From: Protopterus annectens
Taxonomy: Eukaryota; Chordata; Ceratodontiformes; Protopteridae
DNA length: 64,000 nt
Assembly: GCF_019279795.1 (NCBI RefSeq)
Contig: NC_056749.1
Coordinates: forward strand, 573,208,855-573,272,854
Direction of reading: 5' to 3'
Shown here piece after piece: positions 1 to 9,893 of the stretch. Position numbers and translations under genes: made by a program. Each line of letters begins with the position of its first letter. Positions within the stretch are counted from its first letter, which is position 1. The notes beneath the pieces are model-generated. The model saw only the letters and a program-made list of their open reading frames with translations. It searched no databases and was not told where the DNA came from.

Positions 1-1024
1 GTGTTGTGGGTGCATAACAATCGAAGGCTGGGATTTGGTAATCGAATGGTGCTTCCCGCTTGTGTAGTGTCACGAATTCAAGAACAGTTTCCATGTGCAG
101 ATGATGATTTGTACACAGGATTTAGAGCTTTTCAGGGACTTTGGATTTATTCTGAACACTGACATGTCTATTGTTAGCTGTGCATTTCCTGTTCACAGTT
201 GAAAAATGGTTTTACTTGTCAAATACTGTGTACGCTACCTCATTATGAAGTTTGTACACTAATAAAGTTAGTATCATTGACTTGGATACTTAATGTGTCA
301 TGTGTACATTTGTACATCTGTCCACCATCGCCTTAAATTGATGCTGCTCTGAGAGCAGAGTACGTACTTACAGCCGTTTTCACTGTTGTATATCATGATG
401 GTGATTGTCTTTTTTATAGCAATATTTCAGCAACTTTAAATCATTGGCGAATGTCCACCTGTGGAACTGACGTCCTTCACACCATGCAGACAAAAGTGTA
501 TGTCATCCTTTAAGTGGCTTTTAATTATGTACAGGTCCGGTCACACTGCCTATGCAAGACTAATGAATCCATAAGTTATTAGGCCTTTTCAGAGTTAGCA
601 TACAATCGCTATATGCCATCCTGCGTCATTTCATTAATTTATAGCACAAAGTGTTTTTGTGGTAAGGGGAGAAATTCACCTGAATGAAAAATGCTTTCAC
701 ATTGCTCATGTAGAAAAGTAGATGTTTACAGTGCCCCAGTTTAAATCGGAGTAAATGCAGACTTCCATGTGTCGTGTAAAGGCTGTAAGTGAGGATACAC
801 TTTGATTGCAGAGAGAAGGCGGATGCAAGTGACACTGACAAATGCTTTGCATGACTGTCACACAAGCAGCCATTATTAAATTTGGATATCTCATTGCACA
901 TCGATTCTAACCATTAAGTCTTACAGATTGTATGAATATCAATGAGTGTAACTAGTTTACCATGAATTGTGTGTACTGTATGATTTGATATAGTAATTTC
1001 TATTTTTATTAGGTGATCGTCAAA
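1..1024. other. No gene recognised
   Basis: AT-rich DNA directly upstream of the THAP exon. No convincing coding stretch was seen on either strand. The 5' end and any terminal inverted repeat of the Kolobok-type element that begins at 1025 should lie here, but I could not identify them. Confidence 0.5.
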
Positions 1025-1402
1025 ATGCCTTCCTGCTTTGCAATCAACTGTAGTATGCGCCAAGACAATCTGCCACGGGGGGTATCATTCCATCGGTTTC
1101 CACGGGATATCGACCTGTGTAGACAGTGGGTGATTAACTGTGGTAAAGATGTTGGTAGCATACCGAAGTTTGTTAAGGAAGTTTTGGGTAGTGCAAAGCC
1201 ACGACATTTCCTCTGCTCTCAATACTTTGAGCAGAGCCAGTTTCACCTTGACTACCAGCAACAGCTACTTCCTGATGAGATGAGACCCAAGCGACCAATA
1301 CGGAGATTAATAAAAGAGGCAGTACCATCAATTTTCTCACTTTCGAACAGCAAGACACGGACATCTTCAGTACATTGGTTGCAGCAGAAACAGCAGCAGA
1401 AG
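1025..1402 (+). pseudogene. Gene A exon 1: THAP zinc-finger domain
   Basis: Starts at the ATG in context AAAATGCC; the reading frame extends 4 codons further upstream without another ATG. Residues 1-75 look like a THAP domain: MPSC....C start, a central W in RQWV, and a C-terminal LCSQYF block. THAP domains bind zinc through C2-C-H; the final ligand is normally His in a CxxHF motif. Here that position is Tyr (CSQYF), a one-base CAC-to-TAC change that should damage zinc binding. The exon ends at AAG followed by GTGAGT. Confidence 0.78.
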
Positions 1403-1521
1403 GTGAGTATCAGTGGAGCAATGAAAGGTTTAATGAGTCAACTGACGTTTGCGTAGTGAGATACTGGCACTGCATGTGTTTCAAATTGCAACAGTTAATT
1501 GGATGTACTTTTTACATGCAG

Positions 1522-1599
1522 CTTATTGAAGACCTTCTGAGTAAAACGCAGCCTACATTGCAAGACCTTGTGACAGAGCAACGGTCTGTGCAACGCAAG
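1522..1599 (+). pseudogene. Gene A exon 2 (26 codons)
   Basis: A 78-nt open exon between a TTTACATGCAG acceptor and a GTGAGT donor, phase 0 on both sides. It encodes a Gln/Leu-rich segment of the kind that often follows THAP domains as a coiled-coil linker. No specific function is assigned. Confidence 0.62.
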
Positions 1600-1695
1600 G
1601 TGAGTAATTGTATTACCTCTTCAGCGCACAAATAATTACTCGCTACTCAGGTGAATGTGTAATTTTAATGTGCCTTACTTTTGTATCAATTGCAG

Positions 1696-1803
1696 AGGAA
1701 GCATGTGCAGCGACAGAATCAAAGGGATGCAGATAATGATGCGTCAAGACACACTGTGGAAGACTGAATGGAAGACTGTCCAGCGCATCAAGAATGTGTG
1801 GAA
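1696..1803 (+). pseudogene. Gene A exon 3 with in-frame TGA
   Basis: A 108-nt exon between an ATTGCAG acceptor and a GTAAGT donor, phase 0. It is highly charged (R/K/D/E/Q). The frame set by exon 2 hits TGA at 1765-1767, followed by an open remainder, so this is a nonsense mutation in an otherwise clean exon. Confidence 0.6.
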
Positions 1804-2035
1804 GTAAGTTTAGATGAAAACCTACAGTAATATGCGATACTGGATAAGCATTCAGTCTGTGGTTGTCTGAGTAATAGTGTAAATTACAAAATTTTTATGT
1901 AGTTCATTGGGACTCCATTGACTATATTGAGTCCAGATGTCGGCAATCAAAATGCTTATCCTGTTATCGTAGAGTGTCTGTAGTTAACTTTGTCATTAGT
2001 CAAGCATTGACTGATTAACTCTTATGTGATTGTAG

Positions 2036-3167
2036 GTTCAAGCAACTGATTTGTATGAAGAGGTAGTCGAAAACATGGAAGTATACACAATAGAGACTGG
2101 GATTTGCAGTCAGAGTACAGTCGCATGCCAGACAAAGTTTCCCCAAAAGAAAGGTAGCAGCATAGGAATTCAAGTGAAGCTAAAGGACCTTGAAACAGTA
2201 CCACGCACTATGATTGATGCAGCTGTACAGGTTCCAGAAGTAGGAGTCTCACCACTGTTAGACCACACATATTTTAAAAAATCAAAGGATGTACAAACAG
2301 AATTGAGTGCGGACAGACCACAACACAGTTTCAATAATGCCAATCAGTACCTGATTGCGATTAGGTGTCCCAATGAAAAGGACAAAAGTTGCACTGAAGA
2401 GGCCACATGTAGCTCTAGTGCATACATTGCTGCAGAGATGACACATTGCAGTACTCCGGTCAAGCTACGAAAGGACATCCATAACACGAGTATGCATAGC
2501 AGCTCCTCACTTTCTCAGTGGACAGATGATGTGAAAAAGGATCCAGACTGGTTGTACACTTCTGACAACTTGTCTACGTCAGAGATCGAAGACACAGTGC
2601 TGGAACAGGACAAAGACGAGAAAATGGTTGGAGAATCAAAGTTCATTGTGTTTGAGTCCTGCCTGGATTGCCTGTTGCTGAAACTGACCTGTCCACAATG
2701 CCACACCTCGGCTGTGGAACTGAGGAAAGTGAAGTTGGGATCCTATGTCTTGGTGAAAGTTTCATGCATTAGTGGACATGAAGTTCTCCATTGGGAAAGT
2801 CAACCATTAATTGGCCGAATGCCAGCTGGCAATCTTCTACTGGCATCGTCTGTACTTTTCAGTGGAAGTACATATGCACATATAGCGTGATTCAGTGCTT
2901 ATCTAGGACTTGAATTTATAAGTGACACCACATTCTATTTGATTCAACGGGAGTATTTATTCCCCATTTTGCAGCATACTTGGACACAGCATCAGTCTCG
3001 TCTGCTAGAAGATGCAATGGGTAAGGAAGTAAGGTTAGCTGGAGATGGGTGGTGTGATAGTCCAGGCTATTCTGCAAAGTACTGCTGCTACAGCATGATG
3101 GACCTGGATTCTGGATTCATTGTAGATTTCTGCCTGGAGCAGGTCAGCCGAGGTGTATCATCAGTGG
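2036..3167 (+). pseudogene. Gene A exon 4, first half: transposase linker, zinc-binding region and start of catalytic domain
   Basis: Begins after a TGATTGTAG acceptor, phase 0. The first ~200 codons are low-complexity Ser/Thr/Glu. Next comes a Cys-rich block with CLDC, CPQC and a GHE motif, then SGSTYAHIA, a TGA at 2888-2890, and LGLEFISDT. The catalytic stretch around 3043-3078 carries GDGWCDSPGYS. Gene B has the same order: a Cys block, a GHE motif, an SGNNYAKIA block and GDGRMDSPG. The frame is broken at codon VSSV by the inserted PLE; the same four codons recur on the far side as part of the target duplication. Confidence 0.78.
3155..3167 (+). repeat. Left target-site duplication of the PLE palindrome
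   Basis: Thirteen bases matching 5904-5916 at 12 of 13 positions (A versus C at the sixth). In the transposase frame both copies encode V-S-S-V, which is why the interrupted protein can be followed across the insertion. Confidence 0.75.
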
Positions 3168-3259
3168 GTATAAGGCACTCAAATCACCAAAAAAACAAAT
3201 CCACAGTGCCCACGAAAGGGAAAACTCGTCGTTTAGATTATAAAAACTGTTTTATTGCA

Positions 3260-3325
3260 CAATCCAACATTAACGCTCCTTCCAAACATACGTTTTCGTC
3301 CACCCTGGACTTCATCAGATAACTG
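3260..3325 (-). ncRNA. Hammerhead ribozyme motif, left arm of PLE family 1
   Basis: Read on the minus strand: CTGATGA (3318-3312), an extra A, stem II GTCC/GGAC with a 5-nt loop, GAAA (about 3297-3294), then stem III AACG pairing with CGTT (3275-3272). The predicted cleavage follows the A at 3271. Core order and spacing fit a type I hammerhead; PLEs are known to carry such motifs. The stem I pairing is weak by eye, so catalytic activity is uncertain. Confidence 0.72.
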
Positions 3326-3770
3326 TCTTTCACCCATTAATTCATTTATATACCTTTATTCAATTGATTCATTAAAACCAAACCAATAAAATAACTCAGT
3401 TACTTTCAAATTCATCAAACCAAATTCATTGTAATAACTCATGAATATTCATTAGTTAAACCTAGTATATGTTAAAAAAATTTTATGATGTTGATTGATT
3501 ATTTGCCTACCTAACATTCTTAAAAAACAAGCTTATTACATATTAATTAAACAAAAAATATTTAAAATCCCTATAAATAAAGTTCAATTGTTTCTCTTTT
3601 AAATAAATACTTAAAAATTCATGTTTAAAAACATTCATGTTATACACATTCAAATTGACATACTGTTTATTTCTTTAGAGTCTTGCCCCCTCTAGTGTCT
3701 CTTTGTTGCTATTACAATTAAATTTTGTTTGATTTTATTTTCAACAAGGACACAATAGACAGGTAGTCAT
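3326..3770 (-). other. 3' UTR of the left PLE copy
   Basis: Very AT-rich, no coding sequence. It mirrors 5390-5780 on the other arm with a few substitutions, which shows that the palindrome extends through untranslated DNA and is not just a duplicated domain. Confidence 0.7.
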
Positions 3771-4499
3771 TTAATCCTGGTTCCTTTCCTGCTTCCAGGC
3801 TAACCTGCCACCATAGCTCTTTACTTTCAAGAATCTCTTCCCAGGGGCCCCTCTATTGTCTATCTTAATTTGTTCCAACACTAAAATTTTAAAACGATAC
3901 CCATTACAGGCTTCACTATGTTTATAAAGTGTATTCGTTTCCTTCCCCTTATTAATGTCATAAATATGCTCGTAGATTCTTTTCTTGAGTTTTCTTTCCA
4001 TCTTACCTATGTAGAAAGATTGGCACTTCCCACACACTACTAAATACACTACTCTACTTGAATCACAATTAGAAAACCTTTTACTCTTGATATTTCTTTT
4101 TCTACTGCAAATGTTGACCTCATTTGTATTCATAATGTACGGACATTGAGGACATTTCTCACATTTGAAAGTTCCTTTCCTTTTATTATTTAATCCCATT
4201 TTATTAAATCCTGTTCTTTCCAGTATACCTTTCAAATTAGGAGCATTTTTATATATTATTTTTGGTTGTATCCTTTTTATTTCATCTATATCAGTTAATG
4301 ACGAAAAAGTAAACCATTCCTTATCCAGAATTTTTCTCAAGTTCTTATTAGCTGAATTATATTCTACCACTAAACTCTTTTGGTATCCTTTCATTAAGTT
4401 TTCTTCTTTTTCGTTTCCTCCATCAAAGTGATCATCAAGTGTTACCCCTTTTATTGGTTGGAATCTATCAATCCTTCCTTCTTCCACTTCTTTTCTCAT
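3771..4499 (-). CDS. PLE family 1 polymerase C-terminus with GIY-YIG endonuclease (left copy, partial)
   Basis: 242 codons. An N-terminal linker is followed by a CEKCPQC zinc-knuckle-like cluster and then the GIY-YIG nuclease: VYLVVCGKCQSFYIGK, then an Arg-rich KKRIYEHI helix, then an H..EACN block. In PLEs this endonuclease follows the reverse transcriptase and makes the target nicks. The RT is missing (5' truncation). Compared with the right copy it differs at scattered residues, for example KMER versus KTER in the active-site helix. The C-terminus also differs because a one-base change in the GAPGKR region shifts its last residues. Confidence 0.82.
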   Translation of the reverse strand: MRKEVEEGRIDRFQPIKGVTLDDHFDGGNEKEENLMKGYQKSLVVEYNSANKNLRKILDKEWFTFSSLTDIDEIKRIQPKIIYKNAPNLKGILERTGFNKMGLNNKRKGTFKCEKCPQCPYIMNTNEVNICSRKRNIKSKRFSNCDSSRVVYLVVCGKCQSFYIGKMERKLKKRIYEHIYDINKGKETNTLYKHSEACNGYRFKILVLEQIKIDNRGAPGKRFLKVKSYGGRLAWKQERNQD

Positions 4500-4517
4500 T
4501 TTTTCTATATTTTGACT

Positions 4518-5389
4518 TTACAAAAGAATGTGAAAAAGAATGTCAAAAACTAGAAAAAATGTTCAAAGATAGAGGATACCCGGAAGATTTTATAGAAAAA
4601 ATGAGAAAAGAAGTGGAAGAAGGAAGGATTGATAGATTCCAACCAATAAAAGGGGTAACATTTGATGGTCACTTTGATGAAGGAAACAAAAAAGAAAAAG
4701 AAGAAAACTTAATGAAAGGATACCAAAAGAGTTTAGTGGTAGAATATAATTCAGCTAATAAGAACTTGAGAAAAATTCTGGATAAGGAATGGTTTACTTT
4801 TTCGTCATTAACTGATATAGATGAAATAAAAAGGATACAACCAAAAATAATATATAAAAATGCTCCAAATTTGAAAGGTATACTGGAAAGAACAGGATTT
4901 AATAAAATGGGATTAAATATTAAAAGGAAAGGAACTTTCAAATGTGGGAAATGTCCTCAATGTCAGTACATTATGAATACAAATGAGGTCAACATTTGCA
5001 GTAGAAAAAGAAATATCAAGAGTAAAGGGTTTTATAATTGTGATTCAAGTAGAGTAGTGTATTTAGTAGTGTGTGGGAAGTGCCAATCTTTCTACGTAGG
5101 TAAGACGGAAAGAAAACTCAAGAAAAGAATCTACGAGCATATTTATGACATTAATAAGGGGAAGGAAACGAATGCACTTTATAAACATAGTGAAGCCTGT
5201 AATGGGTATAGTTTTAAATTTTTAGTGTTGGAACAAATTAAGATAGACAATAGAGGGGGCCCCTGGGAAGAGGTTCTTGAAAGTAAAGAGCTATGGTGGC
5301 AGGTTAGCCTGGAAGCAGGAAAGGAACCAGGATTAAATGACTACCTGTCTATTGTGTCCTTGTTGAAAATAAAATCAAACAAAATTTAA
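4518..5389 (+). CDS. PLE family 1 polymerase C-terminus with GIY-YIG endonuclease (right copy, partial)
   Basis: An open frame runs into the centre of the palindrome; codons upstream of about 4515 belong to the other arm and should not be counted. It starts at TKECEKECQKLE, continues through RDRGYPEDF-like linker residues and a CGKCPQCQY cluster, then the GIY-YIG motif (VYLVVCGKC...FYVGKTERK) and KKRIYEHIYD. It ends with GLNDYLSI plus a short Lys-rich tail. The GIY-YIG residues look intact, but without RT this is a dead fragment. Confidence 0.82.
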
Positions 5390-5771
5390 TTGTAATAGCA
5401 GCAAAGAGACACTAGGGGGGGCAAGACTCTAAAGAAATAAACAGTATGTCAATATGAATGTGTATAACATGAACATTTTTAAACATGAATTTTTAAGTAT
5501 TTATTTAAAAGAGAAACAATTGAACTTTATAGGGTTTTTAAATATTTTTTGTTTAATTAATATGTAATAAGCTTGTTTTTTAAGAATGTTAGGTAGGCAA
5601 ATAATCAATCAACATCATAAAATGTTTTTAACATACTAGGTTTAACTAATGAATATTCATGAGTTATTACAATGAATTTGGTTTGATGAATTTGAAAGTA
5701 ACTGAGTTATTTTATTGGTTTGGTTTTAATGAATCAATTGAATAAAGGTATATAAATGTATTAATGGGTGA

Positions 5772-5845
5772 AAGACAGTTATCTGATGAAGTCCAGGGTG
5801 GACGAAAATGTATGTTTGGAAGGACCGTTAATGTTGGATTGTGCA
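5772..5845 (+). ncRNA. Hammerhead ribozyme motif, right arm of PLE family 1
   Basis: CTGATGA at 5783-5789, one extra A, stem II GTCC (5791-5794) with GGAC (5800-5803), GAAA at 5804-5807, stem III AATG with CGTT (5826-5829; one T-G wobble). The predicted cleavage follows A5830. Mirror image of the motif at 3260-3325. Confidence 0.74.
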
Positions 5846-5903
5846 ATAAAACAGTTTTTATAATCTAAACGATGAGTTTTCCTTTCGTGGGCACTGTGGA
5901 TTT

Positions 5904-6858
5904 GTATCCTCAGTGGCACTGGAGAAGAAAGCTTTTAAGAAGTGCATGAAAAACTTGATGGATAAAAATGTTAATGTCAGCCTTGTGGCGACAGACAAAC
6001 ATCCTGGAATAAGGTTATTGATGCGCACAGAATTTCCAAATGTGGATCATCAGTTTGATGTGTGGCATATGACCAAAAATTTGACTAAAAAAATCACTGA
6101 AGCTGGGAAAAGAAGAGGCAAGCAAGACTTACTGCAGTGGTGCCACAGTATTTCAAATCACCTGTGGTTGTGTGCTGAAACGTGTGAAGGGGATGCAGTA
6201 GTACTAGAAGAGAAATGGTTGTCGTTGCTCTACCATGTAACCGACCAACACAGTTGGGATGGTGGCAACAAGGTTTCCTGTTGTGGACATGAAATGCCAC
6301 TCATCGATGGAGACGAGACAAAGTGGCTGGAAGAAGATGATGCCTGTCACAGTGCATTGAAGAGAATTGTTGCTAACAAATTTCTCATTGAATATTTGAA
6401 GCACATCACCAAATTCTGCCATACTGGTGATCTGGAGGTGTTCCATGCATTACTATGCAAATATTGCCCCAAGTTTGAGCACTTTAGTTTTGCAGGAATG
6501 AAAGCAAGAATCATACTTGCCATCCTGGATCATAATGAGAACGTTCATCGTGAGCAAGCAGTGGTGAGATTCCCTACAAATAAGTCAGCAGCAAAGGGAG
6601 AGCTAAGGTATCGCGTGGTGTACCCAAAAGCAAAACAGGAGTGGGTAGCTAAACCAATATTTGAGAAAAGAAAGTTTGACTACATATATGACCTGATGTT
6701 GGAAGTTATAAAAAGCTAAACGAGGGATCTTGGAAACGCAACCCATGTCTATATCTGACATACCAAAGAATATTGCTAAGTGTGAACGTCCTGAGAGGAG
6801 TATGGTGATTGCTAGGCATATTTCACGATTCGGTGACTGTAGTAAACCTCCAGGTTGA
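5904..6858 (+). pseudogene. Gene A exon 4, second half: transposase catalytic domain and C-terminus
   Basis: Resumes at the duplicated VSSV codons (5904-5916) and stays open to TAA at 6717-6719. Visible blocks: DKHPGIR (second acidic site), FPNVDHQFDVWHMTKNL, NHLWLCAETCEGD, LLYHVTDQHSW, then LEVFHALLCKYCPK and ILDHNENVHR. All have counterparts in gene B exons 7-12. A +1 shift near 6715-6726 leads into a further ~43 open codons ending at TGA 6856-6858 and resembling the C-terminal ARHISRF motif of the family. That makes the TAA a frameshift product, not the true end. Confidence 0.78.
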
Positions 6859-7744
6859 AACAGCGCATTTACTAATGTGGACTGGGTAAGTAAATGGTGG
6901 GAATTTTTTTCAACTAACAGAGTATTATACCCAGCTATTGATGGTAATAGGCGAGACTACACCTATACCATTAATAGCTCACTGCAGTTAAATTAATTTT
7001 AACTGTTTTGTGGTTCTAACGACTGCTAGAATATGCAAGATTAGCCCTGATTGACCAGTTAAGTGACACCCATTGGGATGCACCCAGGCATTCTGTACAG
7101 CTTCAGAGATCTTACTGGAACTGGACCACATGTAGGGCATACCTCAAATACACCTGTTTGCCTTTTCCAACAGGCAATTAGGCTGGCATTGCAAAATGAC
7201 AAGGCAGTGATAAGCGATGCCATCTCCACCTCTTGGCAGGGGAATTGTCTGCATGCTGTACAACCCTTCAGATTCTTTCCAGATGTGCAGCTGAAACTTA
7301 AGCTGGAAAAAGTGTACATCTTTAGGTTGACTCAATACTGGTAGAGAGCCCTGGTTCCCTCTATGGTCAATCACACCAAGTTACCACACTCAGTGGACCA
7401 ACTAAACACTGTAGTGATCACAGATGAACAAGGCAATCTTGCCTATCAAAGAGGAAAATATTTTCCATGAAGTTTTGAAGTTTTTCGAGACACAGAAAAG
7501 TAAAATCCACCTAATCCGGTATTGTGTAGTAATGAATACCGAGGGGTGCATAATGAGCTATAAACGGACTTTTTTTAGATATGTCTGCATTTCGCAACAT
7601 GAATGGACCTTATACAGACTACCTTCAGGAAGGGGGTTCTACGTTTAAGAAAACATATGAAATGGACACCTACCTGGGTTTAAGTAGAAGGAAAAAGTAC
7701 TGAACAGAACCCCCTGCGAGACGTGTCAAAGACTCACCTAAATG
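6859..7744. other. No gene recognised
   Basis: Several short open frames but none with a recognisable motif. It probably contains the 3' end of the Kolobok-type element followed by unclassified repeat DNA. Confidence 0.4.
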
Positions 7745-7749
7745 TATGT

Positions 7750-8092
7750 ACATGAAGCAATGACATTTGACGGGCAGTAACCTTGGACGGGAGGGTCTCC
7801 CGTCAATGCGATGTAATGTTTTTGCTCAAGACCAAAGCGTCCTTCATGGCAATGGTGATGGACCTATTCAGGAACCTGTTATGCATACTGTGGATGTTCA
7901 CAGACAAATTGGGTTTTGTGCACATATCCGAGTGTGTAAAACAGTTGATTTTGTCTTTGCACCCCCTGGCTGTGTGGAAAAGTAGTGGTCATACTCCACA
8001 TTTCAGCCTCTTCTGCAAGGTAATTTCAGTTGGCTACCTGTACCATGGAAACACATTGCATGGAAGTAGTACAGCTCACTACAGAAGATCCA
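7750..8092 (+). repeat. Diverged direct repeat, copy 1
   Basis: Matches 9572-9893 in order. Shared strings include GGGTCTCCC, TTTTTGCTCAAGAC, GCACCCCCTGGCTGTGTGG and GTGGTCATACTCCACATTTC. It contains a single unit of what becomes the 45-bp minisatellite downstream. Identity looks like roughly 75-80% by eye. Confidence 0.65.
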
Positions 8093-8762
8093 TGGCCTCT
8101 TCAGGGGACTTAAGGAATGTGGCACCACCACCAATACTATCATTGAAGTAGCTAGTTGTTCCATAGCTGAGACGTTGTGTAAAAATGCAAGCAGGGCATT
8201 CACAATGGGCAGAGCTAGATTGGAACGGGCTGCCATCCACCTTTTCCTAGGGAAACATCTAGCAAAGAATAGAGTTCATGGTGAGCTGTGGAAGGCAACC
8301 ACATGGAATAGTACAACAGTGGAACCGGAGGACATCAAAGTTGTGTGAATTGTTACCCGAAAGATGTCCATGCCTTCCATGTTGCAGTATTACTTCACAA
8401 ACTCTCCATACTGTGATTGTGCACTGGCTCCTGTGGGTGTCATTGGACAATGTTCATCGTGCATACAGCTGCAGGCATCACAAATGGGTTGTCCTGCCAT
8501 CAGGAGATCCCCCTCAGTCGGCAGTATTCCAAAGTCCTTGTCCAGCGTCGTTTGTCTTCACTTCTTCCATGACGTTAGTGCGGCATGGGTATAAAGGAAA
8601 CAGCTGAGGCAATTCTCTTCAGTATTTCTTGCCGCGCGGTGCCCAAAGCAGAAGCAGTTTGCAAGTGCCGGTCGGACAGCTCATGAGAACTAAATATCAG
8701 CATTCCAAAGTCATCTAAAAAGCTAAGTACCCCATTGGGGATAATTTTCTTGGCTCAGACCA

Positions 8763-9491
8763 ATGTCACTAAAAGCAGTAAAAGCTAATTCTATTTCTTG
8801 TGGGAAGCAAATACTTCATAGGGATTTACATTCCCTTTCCATACCTTGCTTAGGTCCAGACCAGTATGTCTCTGCCTGTCACTTTTTTGCTTTCAGTATG
8901 CGCACTATAAAGCGTCAGGGCGAGTTCGCTGAAAATCTTTTTGGAGAAGATTTGAATTTTACAATGTTGTCTGATATACCGACTACGCATTTACACAAAA
9001 AACACAAGGAAAAGGCCAGACACATGTGGTCCGCGGCCTGTACCAACACCATGCTTAAGTCGACCTCTAGTGTCCCAGTTTGCAGCGAGACTATGACACA
9101 GCCTCTGCCTACAGATGATGCCTCTTTAGCAGTACCTTGGGTACTCGAGGCTGGTGTGTCGGCCAAAATCTTACCTGGCTATACCGAAGCCTTCTTTGCT
9201 ACTGATGCTGAGACGGTCGAGAAATCGGCCTCTTCTCATGGCGTCTTCAGACCTCCCTCTATCTTCTCTATAAAGGCCTTTACCAAGGCCAAGGCTTCCA
9301 AACACCCCAGGAAACCGTTTGGTAAGGGCCCCTCACCTGGAACCACAACGAAGAAGCAGATGCTTAAAATGGCTGAGGACTTGATTACTCTTATCAGGGG
9401 TACTCACCCACCCCCACAGATAAAAGGCCTACAGTGGAGGAATAATCACTGTCCTCAGAACAGGCTTCCATCATTTGAGCTTACAGCATAG
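8763..9491 (+). CDS. DIRS-like gag (ORF1) remnant, tentative
   Basis: 242 codons open. Residues ~12-50 hold a C-D-H-x-CLG-x-C pattern (CGKQILHRDLHS, then PCLGPDQYVSACH, then RTIKRQGEF). It resembles the zinc-binding block at the start of DIRS-type ORF1 proteins, with some Cys apparently lost. The rest is Pro/Ser/Thr/Lys-rich, with a PFGKGPSPG stretch and a helical tail, as in retroelement gag proteins. The frame may begin before the first ATG. It sits between the two direct repeats. I assign it to DIRS from motif memory only. Confidence 0.45.
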   Translation: MSLKAVKANSISCGKQILHRDLHSLSIPCLGPDQYVSACHFFAFSMRTIKRQGEFAENLFGEDLNFTMLSDIPTTHLHKKHKEKARHMWSAACTNTMLKSTSSVPVCSETMTQPLPTDDASLAVPWVLEAGVSAKILPGYTEAFFATDAETVEKSASSHGVFRPPSIFSIKAFTKAKASKHPRKPFGKGPSPGTTTKKQMLKMAEDLITLIRGTHPPPQIKGLQWRNNHCPQNRLPSFELTA

Positions 9492-9571
9492 GCCTCTGGC
9501 TATACCCCCTGTTTTGGATATAGTCGATGGTCTATTCAGAGTCTTGTCTCTCACTCCGGATTTGTTGCCAT

Positions 9572-9893
9572 GACATTTCATGGGCACTAACCTGGGACTG
9601 TAGGGTCTCCCATCTAGTCGATATGTTTTTGCTCAAGACAAAAGCGTCCATGGCAATGGTGATAGACCTATTCAGTAACCTCTGTTATCCATACTGTGGA
9701 TATTCACAGACTAATTGTGTTATGCACATACCAGACTGTAAAGAGTTGAGGAATTTGTATTTGCACCCCCTGGCTGTGTGGAAAAGTAGTGGTCATACTC
9801 CACATTTCAGCCTCTTTTCTGCAAGGTAATTACATTTGGCTACCTGTACGATGGAATCACATTGCATGGAAGTAGTACAGCTCACTACAGAAG
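9572..9893 (+). repeat. Diverged direct repeat, copy 2
   Basis: Second copy of the 7750-8092 repeat. Together they flank a ~1.5-kb unit with the gag-like ORF. Options are split repeats of a DIRS/Ngaro-type element, LTR remnants, or a tandem duplication. The copy runs directly into the minisatellite. Confidence 0.6.

Larger units (their letters stand above)
3168..4509 (-). mobile_element. PLE family 1, left inverted copy (5'-truncated)
   Basis: Minus-strand Penelope-like fragment: the C-terminal part of the polymerase ORF (GIY-YIG endonuclease), a 3' UTR and a terminal hammerhead. It is an inverted near-copy of the right arm, with homology running from about 3195 to the centre near 4509. About 27 extra bases including an A-run (3168-3194) lie between the TSD and the mirrored part. 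The copy is truncated just upstream of the MRKEVEEG codons. Confidence 0.8.
4510..5903 (+). mobile_element. PLE family 1, right inverted copy (5'-truncated)
   Basis: Plus-strand partner of the left copy, meeting it head-to-head near 4510. It keeps about 80 bases more of 5' coding sequence than the left copy, so the two truncation points differ. It ends at GGATTTG just before the right target duplication. Confidence 0.8.
1025..6858 (+). pseudogene. Gene A: THAP-domain Kolobok-type transposase pseudogene, split by a Penelope-like insertion
   Basis: A DNA-transposon transposase with an N-terminal THAP DNA-binding domain, which is the Kolobok superfamily arrangement as I know it. Five coding pieces are readable: 1025-1402, 1522-1599, 1696-1803, 2036-3167 and 5904-6858. 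The first three junctions have GT donors and AG acceptors in phase 0. The catalytic part carries a GDGWCDSPGYS block and a later DKHPG block, matched by the related gene at 25-30 kb. Lesions seen: in-frame TGA at 1765-1767, TGA at 2888-2890, the insertion at 3168-5903, and a frameshift near 6715. Both TGA codons would fit CGA-to-TGA changes. The tail after the frameshift ends in a plausible HISRFG-type terminus before TGA at 6856-6858. It is clearly non-functional now. Terminal inverted repeats and the TTAA duplication expected of Kolobok were not located. Confidence 0.8.

Noticed and set aside
4439..4515. N-terminal hydrophobic extension (LLPLLLVGIYQSF) of the right PLE ORF
   Set aside because: It is the antisense of the left arm read across the palindrome centre, not part of the protein.
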